DNA from: a virus
IMG/VR virus record: IMGVR_UViG_3300037516_001233
Span: 1 to 64,000 of that record
Direction: 5' to 3' (one strand)
DNA length: 64,000 nucleotides
Part shown: positions 24,324 through 32,741 of the stretch, piece after piece
Layout: each line of letters opens with the position of its first letter
How positions within the stretch are numbered: position 1 is the first letter of the stretch
Made by a program: the position numbers and the translations under genes
Notes under the pieces: generated by a model
What the model was told of the DNA's origin: nothing
The model's database searches: none
The model's input: the letters and a program-made list of their open reading frames with translations, nothing else

Positions 24324-25521
24324 CTGTTGTTCCTCCTTTCTTTTCATTGGTATAAGCAAATCTTATTGGAGACGGAGAAATCTTCTCGCTAGTCTCTACA
24401 AAAGTTTCACCAATTTTAATCCATTTGTTCTTATGTTCCAATGAACAATCTCCGCAACCAACTCCTGCGGAATTAGCTCGCTCGCAAGTATAAGGTCTCC
24501 CCCCAATGCCAGCTTCTCTTCTTTTGATCCAGTCATTTATATGAGCCGAAGATCTACCTGGATTATAATCATCACAATTGCTAAGTATCTCATGCAGGTA
24601 TTGTATTGAGTCATCTGTATAGGTTAGTATAGAGCATAGGAACAATCTAGACTCGTGGTCCAGGTGCTTATTCTCTTTAGCTTCTTTTTCTATTCTTTTG
24701 ATTGCGCTGCAGCTGTGAAGTAATCTGACTTTATTAAAAACTTTTTCTCCATCACCAAAAGAAGTAACTCTTTTGGAACCATGTTCATTGAAGTAAGCAA
24801 GGGGGTCTTTAGGTCTATTTTTTTCTACTTGCATTTGAATAGAGTAATCGGTATACCAATCACAAGCCTTTAGATCTCGTTCTTGTTCTGGGATAGAATA
24901 GTCTTGTGGTTCAGAAGAATATTTAACGATATCTTCTAGCGAAGAAAACAAAATAGAATTATCTAGTTTAGTTTTATATAGATTAGTATCCTGATGTATG
25001 GAGCCAGGTAGTCTCCACATTCTTCTTAGGTCATAAACACTAAAGTCCAAAGAAGTCAATTGCAATTTCTTATATAAGTCATTGGCTATAAATCTAAACA
25101 CACTGTGGAGGTCATTGCCGTTAGGAATTCCAAGAGCTAAAGCTTCACACTCTATATGGAATCCCTTTTTGCCAGTGTAATATACTATTAACGATTCCTC
25201 AGGAATGTAATTAGAAAGATAAGAGTATAATCTCTTACACTCCTCTAGGGAAACATTAACGTCTTTGTTATCTATATCAAAATAAAGTGAACCCATTCTG
25301 GTAGCAACGTCTATGTCCTTAGAGTTATACTGCCACACAGAAGTGTATAGCCCAAGGTTATTGTACTTTTCCCTAAAAGCATCTAATCTATCTATATCCA
25401 CTAAGACAGGATCATCTTCTTTCTTTATTCTTATAATTCTACCTAGAGATGGCACGTACTTGGCGAGCTCTACGTATCTCCAAGCAGAAGTATACCTAGT
25501 ATTGTCTGAGGATATTCTCAT
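24313..25521 (-). CDS. DNA primase, archaeo-eukaryotic (PriS-like) type
   Basis: 402 residues. SLYFDIDNK gives the metal-binding DxD (Asp82, Asp84), YYTGKKGFHIE the conserved Gly-Lys-Gly-Phe-His block, and LDFSVYDLRRMWRLPGSIHQ the third catalytic Asp and the Arg/Gly-Ser region of AEP primases. C-terminal CERANSAGVGCGDC may bind zinc or an iron-sulfur cluster. It would make primers for the DnaE/DnaB machinery. Not a DnaG-type primase. Confidence 0.85.
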   Translation of the reverse strand: MRISSDNTRYTSAWRYVELAKYVPSLGRIIRIKKEDDPVLVDIDRLDAFREKYNNLGLYTSVWQYNSKDIDVATRMGSLYFDIDNKDVNVSLEECKRLYSYLSNYIPEESLIVYYTGKKGFHIECEALALGIPNGNDLHSVFRFIANDLYKKLQLTSLDFSVYDLRRMWRLPGSIHQDTNLYKTKLDNSILFSSLEDIVKYSSEPQDYSIPEQERDLKACDWYTDYSIQMQVEKNRPKDPLAYFNEHGSKRVTSFGDGEKVFNKVRLLHSCSAIKRIEKEAKENKHLDHESRLFLCSILTYTDDSIQYLHEILSNCDDYNPGRSSAHINDWIKRREAGIGGRPYTCERANSAGVGCGDCSLEHKNKWIKIGETFVETSEKISPSPIRFAYTNEKKGGTTDGE

Positions 25522-25688
25522 TTTATATTCAAGCTTCCAGATTGATCATTATAATTATAAAGAATTTTCTTAGCATAGTCTTCCATGTCTTCCGAATAGG
25601 TTCTGTAGTATACCGATTCAGCTATAAAATATTCTAGATTGTTTAATATAAAGTATCTTTTAGATATTCTTTCTTCACTGTCTATCAA
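25518..25688 (-). CDS. Hypothetical 56-residue protein with TTG start
   Basis: Open from a TTG that directly follows the TAG of the HD-domain gene; it ends in an ATGA overlap with the primase gene. The sequence is protein-like (RYFILNNLEYFIAESVYYRT, then MEDYAKKILYNYND), helical and aromatic. No ATG is available near the front, so start choice is uncertain. It fills a gap that would otherwise be empty in a tightly packed operon. Confidence 0.5.
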   Translation of the reverse strand: MIDSEERISKRYFILNNLEYFIAESVYYRTYSEDMEDYAKKILYNYNDQSGSLNIK

Positions 25689-26363
25689 CTAAAACTTCCA
25701 ACGTTCTTCTATTATAGTATCTCCATCAGTTATATAATGGACTTTTGAAGCAAGGTTGTCTGCAAGGTGCACTATGACTTCTAGATAGGTGATAGGTATA
25801 GTCTCCGGGACTGGTGACCAAGGACCGAGGTGACACCTAACTAGTCTAAGGATTGATTGTATCGTCTCTTCATCTACAAATAGCGTTGAAGATTGAGATT
25901 CTCCTGCATACTTCTTGTCATAAGCTTGACATTTTTCAACAAAATGGCCAACAGTATAGGGGTGAAGTGGGTCGTAAACAAAAGACTTATCATCATCTTT
26001 GGACGTAATCCCTTTAGTCAAGTCATGTAGTAGGCATGCAGCGTAGACTAAGTCTCTTTCTTCTGTGTTTAAAGAGTAGGAATCAGAAATTACTTTTGCA
26101 GCTCTCACTACTCTTTTGGTATGAAGGGCATTGCCGCCCTTGTTATGCTCATCAGGTGGATGAAATCTCCCAGAAAAACTAGATGGTATTTCCCAAAAAG
26201 AATTAGATCTAATTAAAATAGATTTAACAAAACTTTTTATTCCGTCATTAATTATTAAATCAATTTCTTCCGATAGTGGCTTTAGGATTACAGCCTCTTC
26301 TTCAATTGATATAGAATCTTTTTCTTTATTTAAAATATCATCAAGTATTGATTTGTTAGCCAA
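25689..26363 (-). CDS. HD-domain phosphohydrolase
   Basis: 224 residues. NALHTKRVV supplies the first His, ACLLHDLTKG the HD pair and VRCHLGPW with VHLADN the distal His and Asp of the HD superfamily. Such proteins cleave nucleotides or cyclic signalling molecules. In a phage replication unit, dNTP/NMP hydrolysis or defence against nucleotide signals are candidates. The exact substrate cannot be read. Confidence 0.8.
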   Translation of the reverse strand: MANKSILDDILNKEKDSISIEEEAVILKPLSEEIDLIINDGIKSFVKSILIRSNSFWEIPSSFSGRFHPPDEHNKGGNALHTKRVVRAAKVISDSYSLNTEERDLVYAACLLHDLTKGITSKDDDKSFVYDPLHPYTVGHFVEKCQAYDKKYAGESQSSTLFVDEETIQSILRLVRCHLGPWSPVPETIPITYLEVIVHLADNLASKVHYITDGDTIIEERWKF

Positions 26364-26395
26364 AATGAATGCCTTTCGTTAAGACTAATAGTATA

Positions 26396-27193
26396 TCAGC
26401 TGGTTGGGGCTTCTATGCCATCCCAGGCTTTCCACTTTGAACAAGGTGTATCGAATGGGCATTTCTTACAGTAGATTGTCTGACCTCTTCTAGGAGCAAA
26501 AACTTCTGTTTCGTTGATAGTATTAGCCCAATATTTTAAAGAATTAGAATCTTCTTTATCTATTTGAAAATCCGTAAATTTTTGGTTAGAAGCCAATAGA
26601 TCATAGTATCCAAAATGAGCTTGATTTATTTTAGCGCCAAACTTATGTTTAAAAGCTTCGTGTAGAACAGAAAAATCAACTTGATACGTATCTGCATGAG
26701 AGCTTCTAAAGTTAAAGACCCATTTATAGACATAGTATTGGTTATCTTTAGCTAAGATTAAATCAAAATTACCGTCTACTTTTGTAGAATCGCCTAATGG
26801 TATTATAAATGGTTGGTCTATTGATATTGGTATGGAATCATCTTGTGAATATATATTATAAAAATTTAAAAGAGTAGAGGCAGCTCGTGAAGTTAGACTT
26901 GCATTATTGCCATAGTAGCTCTCATGCTGTTCATGAATAATATCATAGGAAGTCATATCTTTTGGATACCATATTTTTTCCCACCTATTCAATAGGGATG
27001 CATAAGATGGGGTGAACCCGCCTTGTTTTTTGTAAAAGAAAAAATTGATAACACTTTTAATTGTATTTTCAAATTTTTGTGTAAACACATCTCTAGATGG
27101 GATAGTTTCATTTAATTTTTGCTCATGCCTATAACTGTATAGAAGAGCGCATGTTTGGAAGTCTTTAATGGACTCCACCTTTAGTTGTTTCAT
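26396..27193 (-). CDS. Degenerate RecB/Cas4-like protein with Cys cluster
   Basis: 265 residues. SIKDFQTCALLYSYRH corresponds to the front Cys motif, VDGNFDLIL to the metal Asp motif, and YCKKCPFDTPCSKW to the three C-terminal cysteines of Cas4-like nucleases. The D-x-K catalytic motif is replaced by YVYKWVFNF, and the front His motif is not evident. It is probably a catalytically dead paralogue with a cluster-binding or structural role beside the active copy at 19238. Overlaps the helicase gene. Confidence 0.65.
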   Translation of the reverse strand: MKQLKVESIKDFQTCALLYSYRHEQKLNETIPSRDVFTQKFENTIKSVINFFFYKKQGGFTPSYASLLNRWEKIWYPKDMTSYDIIHEQHESYYGNNASLTSRAASTLLNFYNIYSQDDSIPISIDQPFIIPLGDSTKVDGNFDLILAKDNQYYVYKWVFNFRSSHADTYQVDFSVLHEAFKHKFGAKINQAHFGYYDLLASNQKFTDFQIDKEDSNSLKYWANTINETEVFAPRRGQTIYCKKCPFDTPCSKWKAWDGIEAPTS

Positions 27194-28650
27194 ATATCAA
27201 AATCTCCATCATCTAATAAATCATCTAGTAACGAACTTGTATCGTAGTCTTCCTCTGTTACGGGATCGTATTCTTCGTATATCTTTTTAGAGTCTACATA
27301 CCTAACAAGTGGTGGGTTATAAAGAAAGCTAGAACCTGTAATTCTGTTTTTGGGTATCTGTAGTTGCATTATATTGTCGTCTTCAGAGTCATCCCCACTC
27401 AAAAGTTTTTTCTCTGTTATAAATATAGTAACAGCACACTTTTGTTGGATGGCTAGTGATCCTCCGGTATCAGACTGTTGGACTACTTCTCTTTTTTCTT
27501 TCATTCGATTAGAGTTTTCTTGTGCGGTAATAATCAGAACACAATTCATGTCTCTAGCAAGCTTCTCCAGCTTGACCATCATCTCTTCAAACTCACCCCA
27601 TCTAGGCTTACCTTTGCCACCTTTGGTGAACATTGATTGTATAGTATCAATTACTACGATGTCAGGAGTCTTGTTTGAATGCTCAATTATATCTTTGAGC
27701 CATCTCTCTAGGTCCTCAAAGTATGGAGTTTCCGGGTCATGCCTAACCATGAGTCTGTCGCCCCACTCTGCTAACTTAGCCTTAAACTTATCTATGTATT
27801 TTTGTTTCTCTTCTGGACTCCATGTATCTGCGTCTTTGTACACGTTCTTGCCAATTATCTGGGTCATAAGGACTCTTTCCCAGTGACCAGTTGCTTCTTC
27901 AAAGTTGACGTATAAAGCCGTATACCCATTGTCTACCCAGTTATTAACTAGGCACTTAGCAAAGGTGCTCTTACCCTTACCTGAAGCAGCTATTATGGCG
28001 TGAACTGCACCCTTAAAAAAACCACCTTCATCAGTATAACCCATAGCTCTATTGAGTGCCTTAAATTGAGTTGGCACAAAGCTTGGTATGTCCAGCAAGG
28101 ATTCTACTCTATCAGAAATATCTTTAGCCGTAGTTAACTTATCAAATGGGTTATAGTTTAATTGATTTTCTAGTTCTCTAATTTCAGAAGTAATTAAATT
28201 AATCCTAGATAAATCTTTTTCAGACTTACTGCCTTTTTGGTTCAGGATAAGCTGCAACTCTTGCAGGTAGTCGATCTGTTTGCGTTTATTGGCTTTATGT
28301 TTAACCAATTGGACTACAGAATCAGAGGTTGAAAGATCTAAGGACATCAACAAGTCCATCATCACTGTCACTCCAGCGTTACCACCAAGCCCCTCTTTGA
28401 TGTCAGTTTCTGTTTCTAGCCAACTCTTAAATCCAATTGGATCAACTACATCTAGTTGAGTAGCGGTATGGTAGGCGAGTAGGGCTCGATAAAATTCGTG
28501 AATCCCCTTTTGCCCATGGTTAATTCCCACTATTAAAGGGTCTAACTCCTCTGAGAAATACTTTATAGCCCCCTCTTCTCTAAGAGATAGGGCAAAGATC
28601 TGATACTCTATTGGGGTATCATCAAGCTCTTCAAGATTATCGATTGTCAT
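27190..28650 (-). CDS. dnaB: Replicative DNA helicase, DnaB-like
   Basis: 486 residues. HAIIAASGKGKSTFA (about 217-231) is the Walker A loop, VVIDTIQSMF the Walker B, and VLIITAQENSNRMKEK the motif following it, as in RecA-fold DnaB helicases. The N-terminal domain is divergent. It would unwind the fork for DnaE with the AEP primase next to it. Both ends overlap neighbours. Confidence 0.88.
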   Translation of the reverse strand: MTIDNLEELDDTPIEYQIFALSLREEGAIKYFSEELDPLIVGINHGQKGIHEFYRALLAYHTATQLDVVDPIGFKSWLETETDIKEGLGGNAGVTVMMDLLMSLDLSTSDSVVQLVKHKANKRKQIDYLQELQLILNQKGSKSEKDLSRINLITSEIRELENQLNYNPFDKLTTAKDISDRVESLLDIPSFVPTQFKALNRAMGYTDEGGFFKGAVHAIIAASGKGKSTFAKCLVNNWVDNGYTALYVNFEEATGHWERVLMTQIIGKNVYKDADTWSPEEKQKYIDKFKAKLAEWGDRLMVRHDPETPYFEDLERWLKDIIEHSNKTPDIVVIDTIQSMFTKGGKGKPRWGEFEEMMVKLEKLARDMNCVLIITAQENSNRMKEKREVVQQSDTGGSLAIQQKCAVTIFITEKKLLSGDDSEDDNIMQLQIPKNRITGSSFLYNPPLVRYVDSKKIYEEYDPVTEEDYDTSSLLDDLLDDGDFDI

Positions 28651-29284
28651 TCTTTCGCTTTTCTTTCATTGTCTTGTAAGCTTTTTTTCTTTGTTCAGAA
28701 AGTTTTTTCTTAGATTCTATATAAAAATCAGAAGAATACAATTCATTCTTAATCTTTTGTTCCTTGACATGAGGCGAATGCCTAATGGCATCTATCATTC
28801 TATCAAAAACAGATTGTTCGGTAAGTTCATCATTATAGCGGATAACAACCAGAGCTATGCCTCTTTCCTTGCATATCTCTATTTTTCTTTTGTCTCTCTT
28901 AAGCGCTTCTTCAAACTCATACTTGGATTCAAAAAATTTAGAAGTATAATAGAAGTGTTGCCTACCGTGATACTCCGCAGCTAACTTGTAGCTTGGACAG
29001 TAAACATCTAGTCTAAGCTTGTCTTCTAGATAGAATTCATTAACTATCTTTTCGCTGGGCAATAGCTTCTTCATAATATTAGTTAAAGCTGTTTGTCCTC
29101 TAGATACTTTTTTTCTAGATTCTTTTAACCAAGAAAGACCTAATTGATTTATCTTTTTATTAACTCTAGCTATTGGCCAGCCAACTTCTTTTGCTATTTG
29201 ATTTAAGCTTAAAGAAGTTTCAAATAATAAATCAACTAAGTATTCTGTATTGTCAGATTCTTCTTCCCAATTATCTTTTTTCAT
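28637..29284 (-). CDS. Vsr-like PD-(D/E)XK endonuclease with HTH
   Basis: About 215 residues. LSLNQIAKEVGWPIARVNKK is a helix-turn-helix. YLEDKLRLDVYCPSYKLAAE followed by YHGRQHF is the DNase active-site region (Asp...Glu-x-His), and RDKRKIEICKERGIALVVIR is the conserved end of Vsr/DUF559-type nucleases. The ATG at 29284 is preferred; the longer TTG start at 29335 lies inside the upstream gene. May be a repair or free-standing homing-type nuclease. Confidence 0.7.
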   Translation of the reverse strand: MKKDNWEEESDNTEYLVDLLFETSLSLNQIAKEVGWPIARVNKKINQLGLSWLKESRKKVSRGQTALTNIMKKLLPSEKIVNEFYLEDKLRLDVYCPSYKLAAEYHGRQHFYYTSKFFESKYEFEEALKRDKRKIEICKERGIALVVIRYNDELTEQSVFDRMIDAIRHSPHVKEQKIKNELYSSDFYIESKKKLSEQRKKAYKTMKEKRKNDNR

Positions 29285-29930
29285 TAGTTTTAGTATTTGA
29301 AAATCTACTAGTACTAACAACTCTTCCCAGGTCAAGTATCGACATATTTAATGTCTCCCAAATCTTAGGGGCTAAAGCGGTGGCTAAAAGCGGGCAATCC
29401 ATAATGCAGTAATCGACTTTACCATCAAGCTCAGCTATCTGTGCATGTATGGAATCTATCTTATCAAAGTAACCATTATATGGAACAGCTATAATCTGCT
29501 GATTGGTCCCAAATATTCCCTGTATCACTTTTTTGTCATGAAAAGTAACGATTACATTTTTTGAGTCTCTAATATAATGATTAACAAATATGTCTACGAC
29601 TTCTTTTCTAGTGTTATAGAAGTGCTCAAAAGTATTTAAAGAATAATAGTATCTATTGTTATTCAATCCTATATTAGCTAACTTACCTTTTTCTATGTCG
29701 TAGGCAATCTCTGCAGGGACTGCCTTCAGAAAATTATCATCTTCAATTGCAGCACAATTTGATATAGCTTTAACGAAATACTTTGGAAGTTTTTTTTCAG
29801 AAGAAAAATTCAAAGATGCTATAGCAGCAGGGGGTAAGTTAATGAATGCAAATTTTTCTTTTTCATCCATCTTTTTAGTTAGATCAATAATAGACTTAAC
29901 TGGGTCTAGAATTATGGAGTCGTTACTCAT
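29271..29930 (-). CDS. GT-D-fold glycosyltransferase-like protein
   Basis: 219 residues. The C-terminal stretch VDYCIMDCPLLATALAPKIW, then NMSILDLGRVVS, resembles the DUF1792/GT-D ending in which a Gly-Pro-like loop and an LDLG segment close the site. KNVIVTFHDKKV and AVPYNGYFDKI fit the front half. First member of a second glycan-linked group (29271-34515). Assignment is by pattern only. Confidence 0.55.
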   Translation of the reverse strand: MSNDSIILDPVKSIIDLTKKMDEKEKFAFINLPPAAIASLNFSSEKKLPKYFVKAISNCAAIEDDNFLKAVPAEIAYDIEKGKLANIGLNNNRYYYSLNTFEHFYNTRKEVVDIFVNHYIRDSKNVIVTFHDKKVIQGIFGTNQQIIAVPYNGYFDKIDSIHAQIAELDGKVDYCIMDCPLLATALAPKIWETLNMSILDLGRVVSTSRFSNTKTNEKR

Positions 29931-30623
29931 TTAAATACCAAAGTTTCCCCAGTTAATTAAAACTGGATTAGGGTCTATTATAGAATTGATGTGATCAAGT
30001 TGATGGAAAGCTCCACCATCTAGGGTGGAATATCTTTCATACTTCATAGTTTTGTCTATGTCATGAGTATAGCCTAAGTGCTGCATGATGAGGTTGGAAT
30101 CTGCCCAGTAATTTCTTTGCTGCATCCACTCCCCTACATAAGTGGGTTCAGATCCACAGGCAAGGGCTCTGTTATGGAAACCTCCACCTTCTTTGAAGCG
30201 GAAAATACGAGTAGAATTATTTGGAGCCCAAAGTTTATCCACTCTATACTGTGTTTCATTCCACATATGATAGAAACGAACATTAACTATATCAAATTGT
30301 GATTTAGCTAGAACATCTCTAGGGGCCAAATCTCCTGTATGGTATAGCATCTCATCACAGTCTATTGCTATCACCCAGTCACCAGGCTTTGCAAACTTCT
30401 CTAGGTTACCCCAAGCTCTAGCTCTTAATTGACCCTCGTGCTTAGAAAAAAGCGACTCTTCATTAATGAAGACTTCAGCATACTTAGATGCAATTTCTGG
30501 GGTATTATCTGTAGAACAGTCATCGGTAAATATAATTTTATCTACCTGTTCTGATAGTCTCTGTAGGACTGGCTCTAAAAATCTAGAGCTTTCATTCTTG
30601 CCTACCATTTGTGCATAAATCAT
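29931..30623 (-). CDS. Glycosyltransferase family 2
   Basis: 230 residues. MVGKNESSRFLEPVL and KIIFTDDCSTDNTPEIA form the nucleotide-sugar half; WVIAIDCDEML carries the DxD metal site. The C-terminal HNRALACGSEPTYVGEW fits acceptor binding. Acceptor unknown. ATG directly before the stop of the next gene in the unit. Confidence 0.85.
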   Translation of the reverse strand: MIYAQMVGKNESSRFLEPVLQRLSEQVDKIIFTDDCSTDNTPEIASKYAEVFINEESLFSKHEGQLRARAWGNLEKFAKPGDWVIAIDCDEMLYHTGDLAPRDVLAKSQFDIVNVRFYHMWNETQYRVDKLWAPNNSTRIFRFKEGGGFHNRALACGSEPTYVGEWMQQRNYWADSNLIMQHLGYTHDIDKTMKYERYSTLDGGAFHQLDHINSIIDPNPVLINWGNFGI

Positions 30624-30644
30624 ATGTATTCCAGTCTAAGGTTA

Positions 30645-30676
30645 AATGGAGGGCCACATTAAAGCAGCCCTCCATT
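30645..30676 (-). terminator. Strong hairpin after the 60-residue gene
   Basis: AATGGAGGGC / GCCCTCCATT, 10 bp with a 12-base loop, 16 bases past the 30692 stop. Only a short T-run (TTTAA) follows, so it may be a weak terminator or an mRNA-stabilising end. Confidence 0.6.
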
Positions 30677-30691
30677 ATACCAATATTATAA

Positions 30692-30874
30692 TTAGGCTAT
30701 TGTCTGCTCGCGAGCTTCAATTGCAGAAATGCGCTCGATCTCAACATCCTTGAACAAAACTTCACCAGTAACTCCACGACGACCCATGGCAAGCTTCTGA
30801 GCATCTGTTTTACTATTAGCCTTGACGACTGAAGTTGTTGTTACAGTAAAGTATTTAAATTTATTGTCTGACAT
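30692..30874 (-). CDS. Small protein homologous to N-terminus of the tail-region phosphoesterase
   Basis: 60 residues. KYFTVTTTSVVKANSKTDAQ, then KLA...GEVL and ISAIEAREQ, line up with residues 4-52 of the 59521..60756 protein (KYFLITTNHIIKA, QAKLAVEG, GEVL, IQAAEAF). It is thus a stand-alone copy of that small alpha/beta domain. It has a near-consensus promoter, a GGAAAAC site and a 3' hairpin, so it is a strong single-gene unit. Function unknown. Confidence 0.7.
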   Translation of the reverse strand: MSDNKFKYFTVTTTSVVKANSKTDAQKLAMGRRGVTGEVLFKDVEIERISAIEAREQTIA

Positions 30875-30920
30875 TGTTTTCCTTTAGATTGTAGCTTTCG
30901 CTATTTAATATAAGAATATA

Positions 30921-30949
30921 ATTATAACACCCAGTAGCTCAATAAGCAA
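30921..30949 (-). promoter_or_regulatory. Host-type promoter, TTGCTT-17-TATAAT
   Basis: -35 TTGCTT at 30949-30944, 17-base spacer, perfect -10 TATAAT at 30926-30921, 46 bases before the 30874 start. Confidence 0.7.
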
Positions 30950-30976
30950 CATTCGATAACATCAAATAAAAAATTG

Positions 30977-31522
30977 TTAATCCTTTAAAGTATAAAAGTT
31001 TGTATAGGAATACTTTGTCCCAGAAATGATAGGTATAGTGGAGTGAACTTGAAGTGCGTCAAATAGTATAAGGCAATTTTTTTTAGGTTTAATAGAAAAA
31101 TACTTTTCTTTATTATCATTATAAAAAACTAAATCTCCACCAGAGTAATTGTCATTAAAGTAAAAAACAGAACTTAAGTAAATTGTTTTTTTCTTATTTA
31201 AAATATCTGATTCAGTTTCATAATGCCAGTCTATATGTTTTTTAATAAACTGATTCTTTATATACCTTACTATCACCTGTCCACTACATAATTCAAATTG
31301 TTTAGGATAATGAGCTTTAATATGTTTGTCTATTTTGTCGTCTATTACTTTCATAAAATCATAGTACACAAAATTTTGATCTACAAAATAACCTCGCAGT
31401 GTTGAATTTGTTACCTCTTTTTCAAAAGGACCTAATTCAAAATCTAAATTAATAAAAGAAGACTCTATTAAATTAAGAGTATCTTCTTTTATTAAATTTT
31501 CTATTATTACTGTTGGGTACAT
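30977..31522 (-). CDS. 2-oxoglutarate/Fe(II) oxygenase, prolyl-4-hydroxylase-like
   Basis: 181 residues. KKHIDWHYE holds the His-x-Asp iron ligands, LILFDALQVHST the distal His, and GTKYSYTNFY the basic residue for 2-oxoglutarate. VFYFNDNYSGGDLVFY is the conserved beta-strand block of P4H-like enzymes. It may hydroxylate a phage or host protein or a nucleotide; the virion proteins with collagen-like repeats are one candidate, by inference only. Confidence 0.8.
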   Translation of the reverse strand: MYPTVIIENLIKEDTLNLIESSFINLDFELGPFEKEVTNSTLRGYFVDQNFVYYDFMKVIDDKIDKHIKAHYPKQFELCSGQVIVRYIKNQFIKKHIDWHYETESDILNKKKTIYLSSVFYFNDNYSGGDLVFYNDNKEKYFSIKPKKNCLILFDALQVHSTIPIISGTKYSYTNFYTLKD

Positions 31523-31533
31523 CGTATAAAATC

Positions 31534-31938
31534 TTAGTTAGCTGGATAATGAATAGCTATGTATTCTATAGCATCTTCAATATTATCTACTATTTTTGTG
31601 GCCATATACTTCATGTATGGGCGATCTTTATTTTGGTTAGAACACATAACTACGATTGGCTGATCATTCATCTTTGCCCAAGCCATTTCAAAATCAGTAC
31701 CTATGTAAGCTCTATCTTCTAGCATGTATTCTACTAGGAGAATGTCTGATCTCTTCTGCATAAATAGATTTTTTTGTACCTTTTCTTCTGGGGACATATC
31801 TTCCCCTTCTGGTATAGAAGTTGGGTCCAACACCTTGTACCCACGTAGGGCCAACATTAAAGTAGCTTCCTGTCTCCATCCCTTAGCATAGTCCCCGACA
31901 TAATCCATCGCACCTGCTAAATATACTGTAACACTCAT
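31534..31938 (-). CDS. Nucleoside 2-deoxyribosyltransferase-like
   Basis: 134 residues. VYLAGAMDYVGDYAKGWRQE at the front, VQKNLFMQKRSDILLVEYM in the middle and GTDFEMAWAKMNDQPIVVM at the end match the NDT family, with the Glu of DFEMA as the likely nucleophile. It would exchange bases between deoxynucleosides in salvage or make an unusual nucleoside. MSVTVYL at 31938 is the chosen start. Confidence 0.75.
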   Translation of the reverse strand: MSVTVYLAGAMDYVGDYAKGWRQEATLMLALRGYKVLDPTSIPEGEDMSPEEKVQKNLFMQKRSDILLVEYMLEDRAYIGTDFEMAWAKMNDQPIVVMCSNQNKDRPYMKYMATKIVDNIEDAIEYIAIHYPAN

Positions 31939-32339
31939 ACTGGCCAAAGGTATTCTAAATCTGATGGTTCGTTAAAGAACTGTGAATAATACTCATAATC
32001 TTTTCTCAAAAGGTTTGATCTGTGGGATTGATGAAAAGATTCTACCCCAAACCATGGTGGCATTACTACATCTTCTAAGTCAACTTCTTCAAGCTTCATT
32101 GTATTCTTGTAGCCTCTAGAGACCCATTCGTTGATGGTGTAATTTTGATATAGCTTTAATGCTTCTTCATAACCAGTCCACATACGAGTGACTGGATGGT
32201 TTCTCCAGCCTTTCGTAGGCGTTCTGTCGAGTAATATATTAAGAACTTGAAATGTTTCAACACGTTGTTTTCCTAACCGTCTATAGTCTAATACTTTTAC
32301 AGATAATTCCAAATCTGCATATGGTAAAAATGTTTGCAC
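31935..32339 (-). CDS. MSMEG_6728/pyrimidine-dimer-glycosylase-like protein
   Basis: 134 residues from a GTG start two bases past the nuclease stop. MQTFLPYADLELSVKVLDYR (GTG read as Met), then RLGKQRVETFQVL, GWRNHPVTRMWTGYEEAL and HRSNLLRKDYEYY are the blocks of the MSMEG_6728 family, related to the Pyr_excise fold of T4 endonuclease V. It may repair UV damage. Codon 32279-32277 is CGG, here read as Arg in frame (Arg of the conserved RRLGKQR), the one exception to the CGG frameshift pattern. Confidence 0.8.
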   Translation of the reverse strand: MQTFLPYADLELSVKVLDYRRLGKQRVETFQVLNILLDRTPTKGWRNHPVTRMWTGYEEALKLYQNYTINEWVSRGYKNTMKLEEVDLEDVVMPPWFGVESFHQSHRSNLLRKDYEYYSQFFNEPSDLEYLWPV

Positions 32340-32341
32340 TG

Positions 32342-32740
32342 TTATGCTTTCTTGAATTCCTGAAATGTCTTGTCGCCTACGCCAAAGTATTCTCTGGCTA
32401 AGCCTGCAGTAACTATGTCTGTGTTCAAACAAGCTCCTGCTTCGTTCCATACTCTAGCAAGTATTCTTCCATATTTCTCATTTTTATCAAGAATTGTTTC
32501 TATTTTAATCTTGTGACCGGCAGTAGTGATCCACTGATCTGTAAACTCTTTAGCAGCTAAGCCCATTTTCTTTTCTTCAAGATTAGTAGTGCGACTCTCA
32601 GGAGTATTTACTCCATATAATCTCACTCTACCTTTCCTAAAGGTATCAAATCCTAAGTCAATAAGAATATCAAATGTATCTCCATCAACTATTTTTTTAA
32701 CTTCTGCATTATAAATCCAAGGGTTTAATTTTTCTGTCAT
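32342..32740 (-). CDS. Thermonuclease (staphylococcal nuclease-like)
   Basis: 132 residues. VKKIVDGDTFDILIDLG, GRVRLYGVNTPES and KNEKYGRILARVW give the SNase OB-fold with the catalytic Asp, Arg and Glu/Arg residues in order. No signal peptide seen, so it probably acts inside the cell, for example in host nucleic acid breakdown. Start at 32740 has GAAAG upstream and overlaps only the previous stop. Confidence 0.85.
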   Translation of the reverse strand: MTEKLNPWIYNAEVKKIVDGDTFDILIDLGFDTFRKGRVRLYGVNTPESRTTNLEEKKMGLAAKEFTDQWITTAGHKIKIETILDKNEKYGRILARVWNEAGACLNTDIVTAGLAREYFGVGDKTFQEFKKA

Positions 32741-32741
32741 T

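Noticed and set aside
28637-29335. Intron or mobile homing element around the Vsr-like nuclease
   Set aside because: Neighbouring genes are intact and no split gene or intron borders are seen; it is a nuclease gene inside a packed operon.
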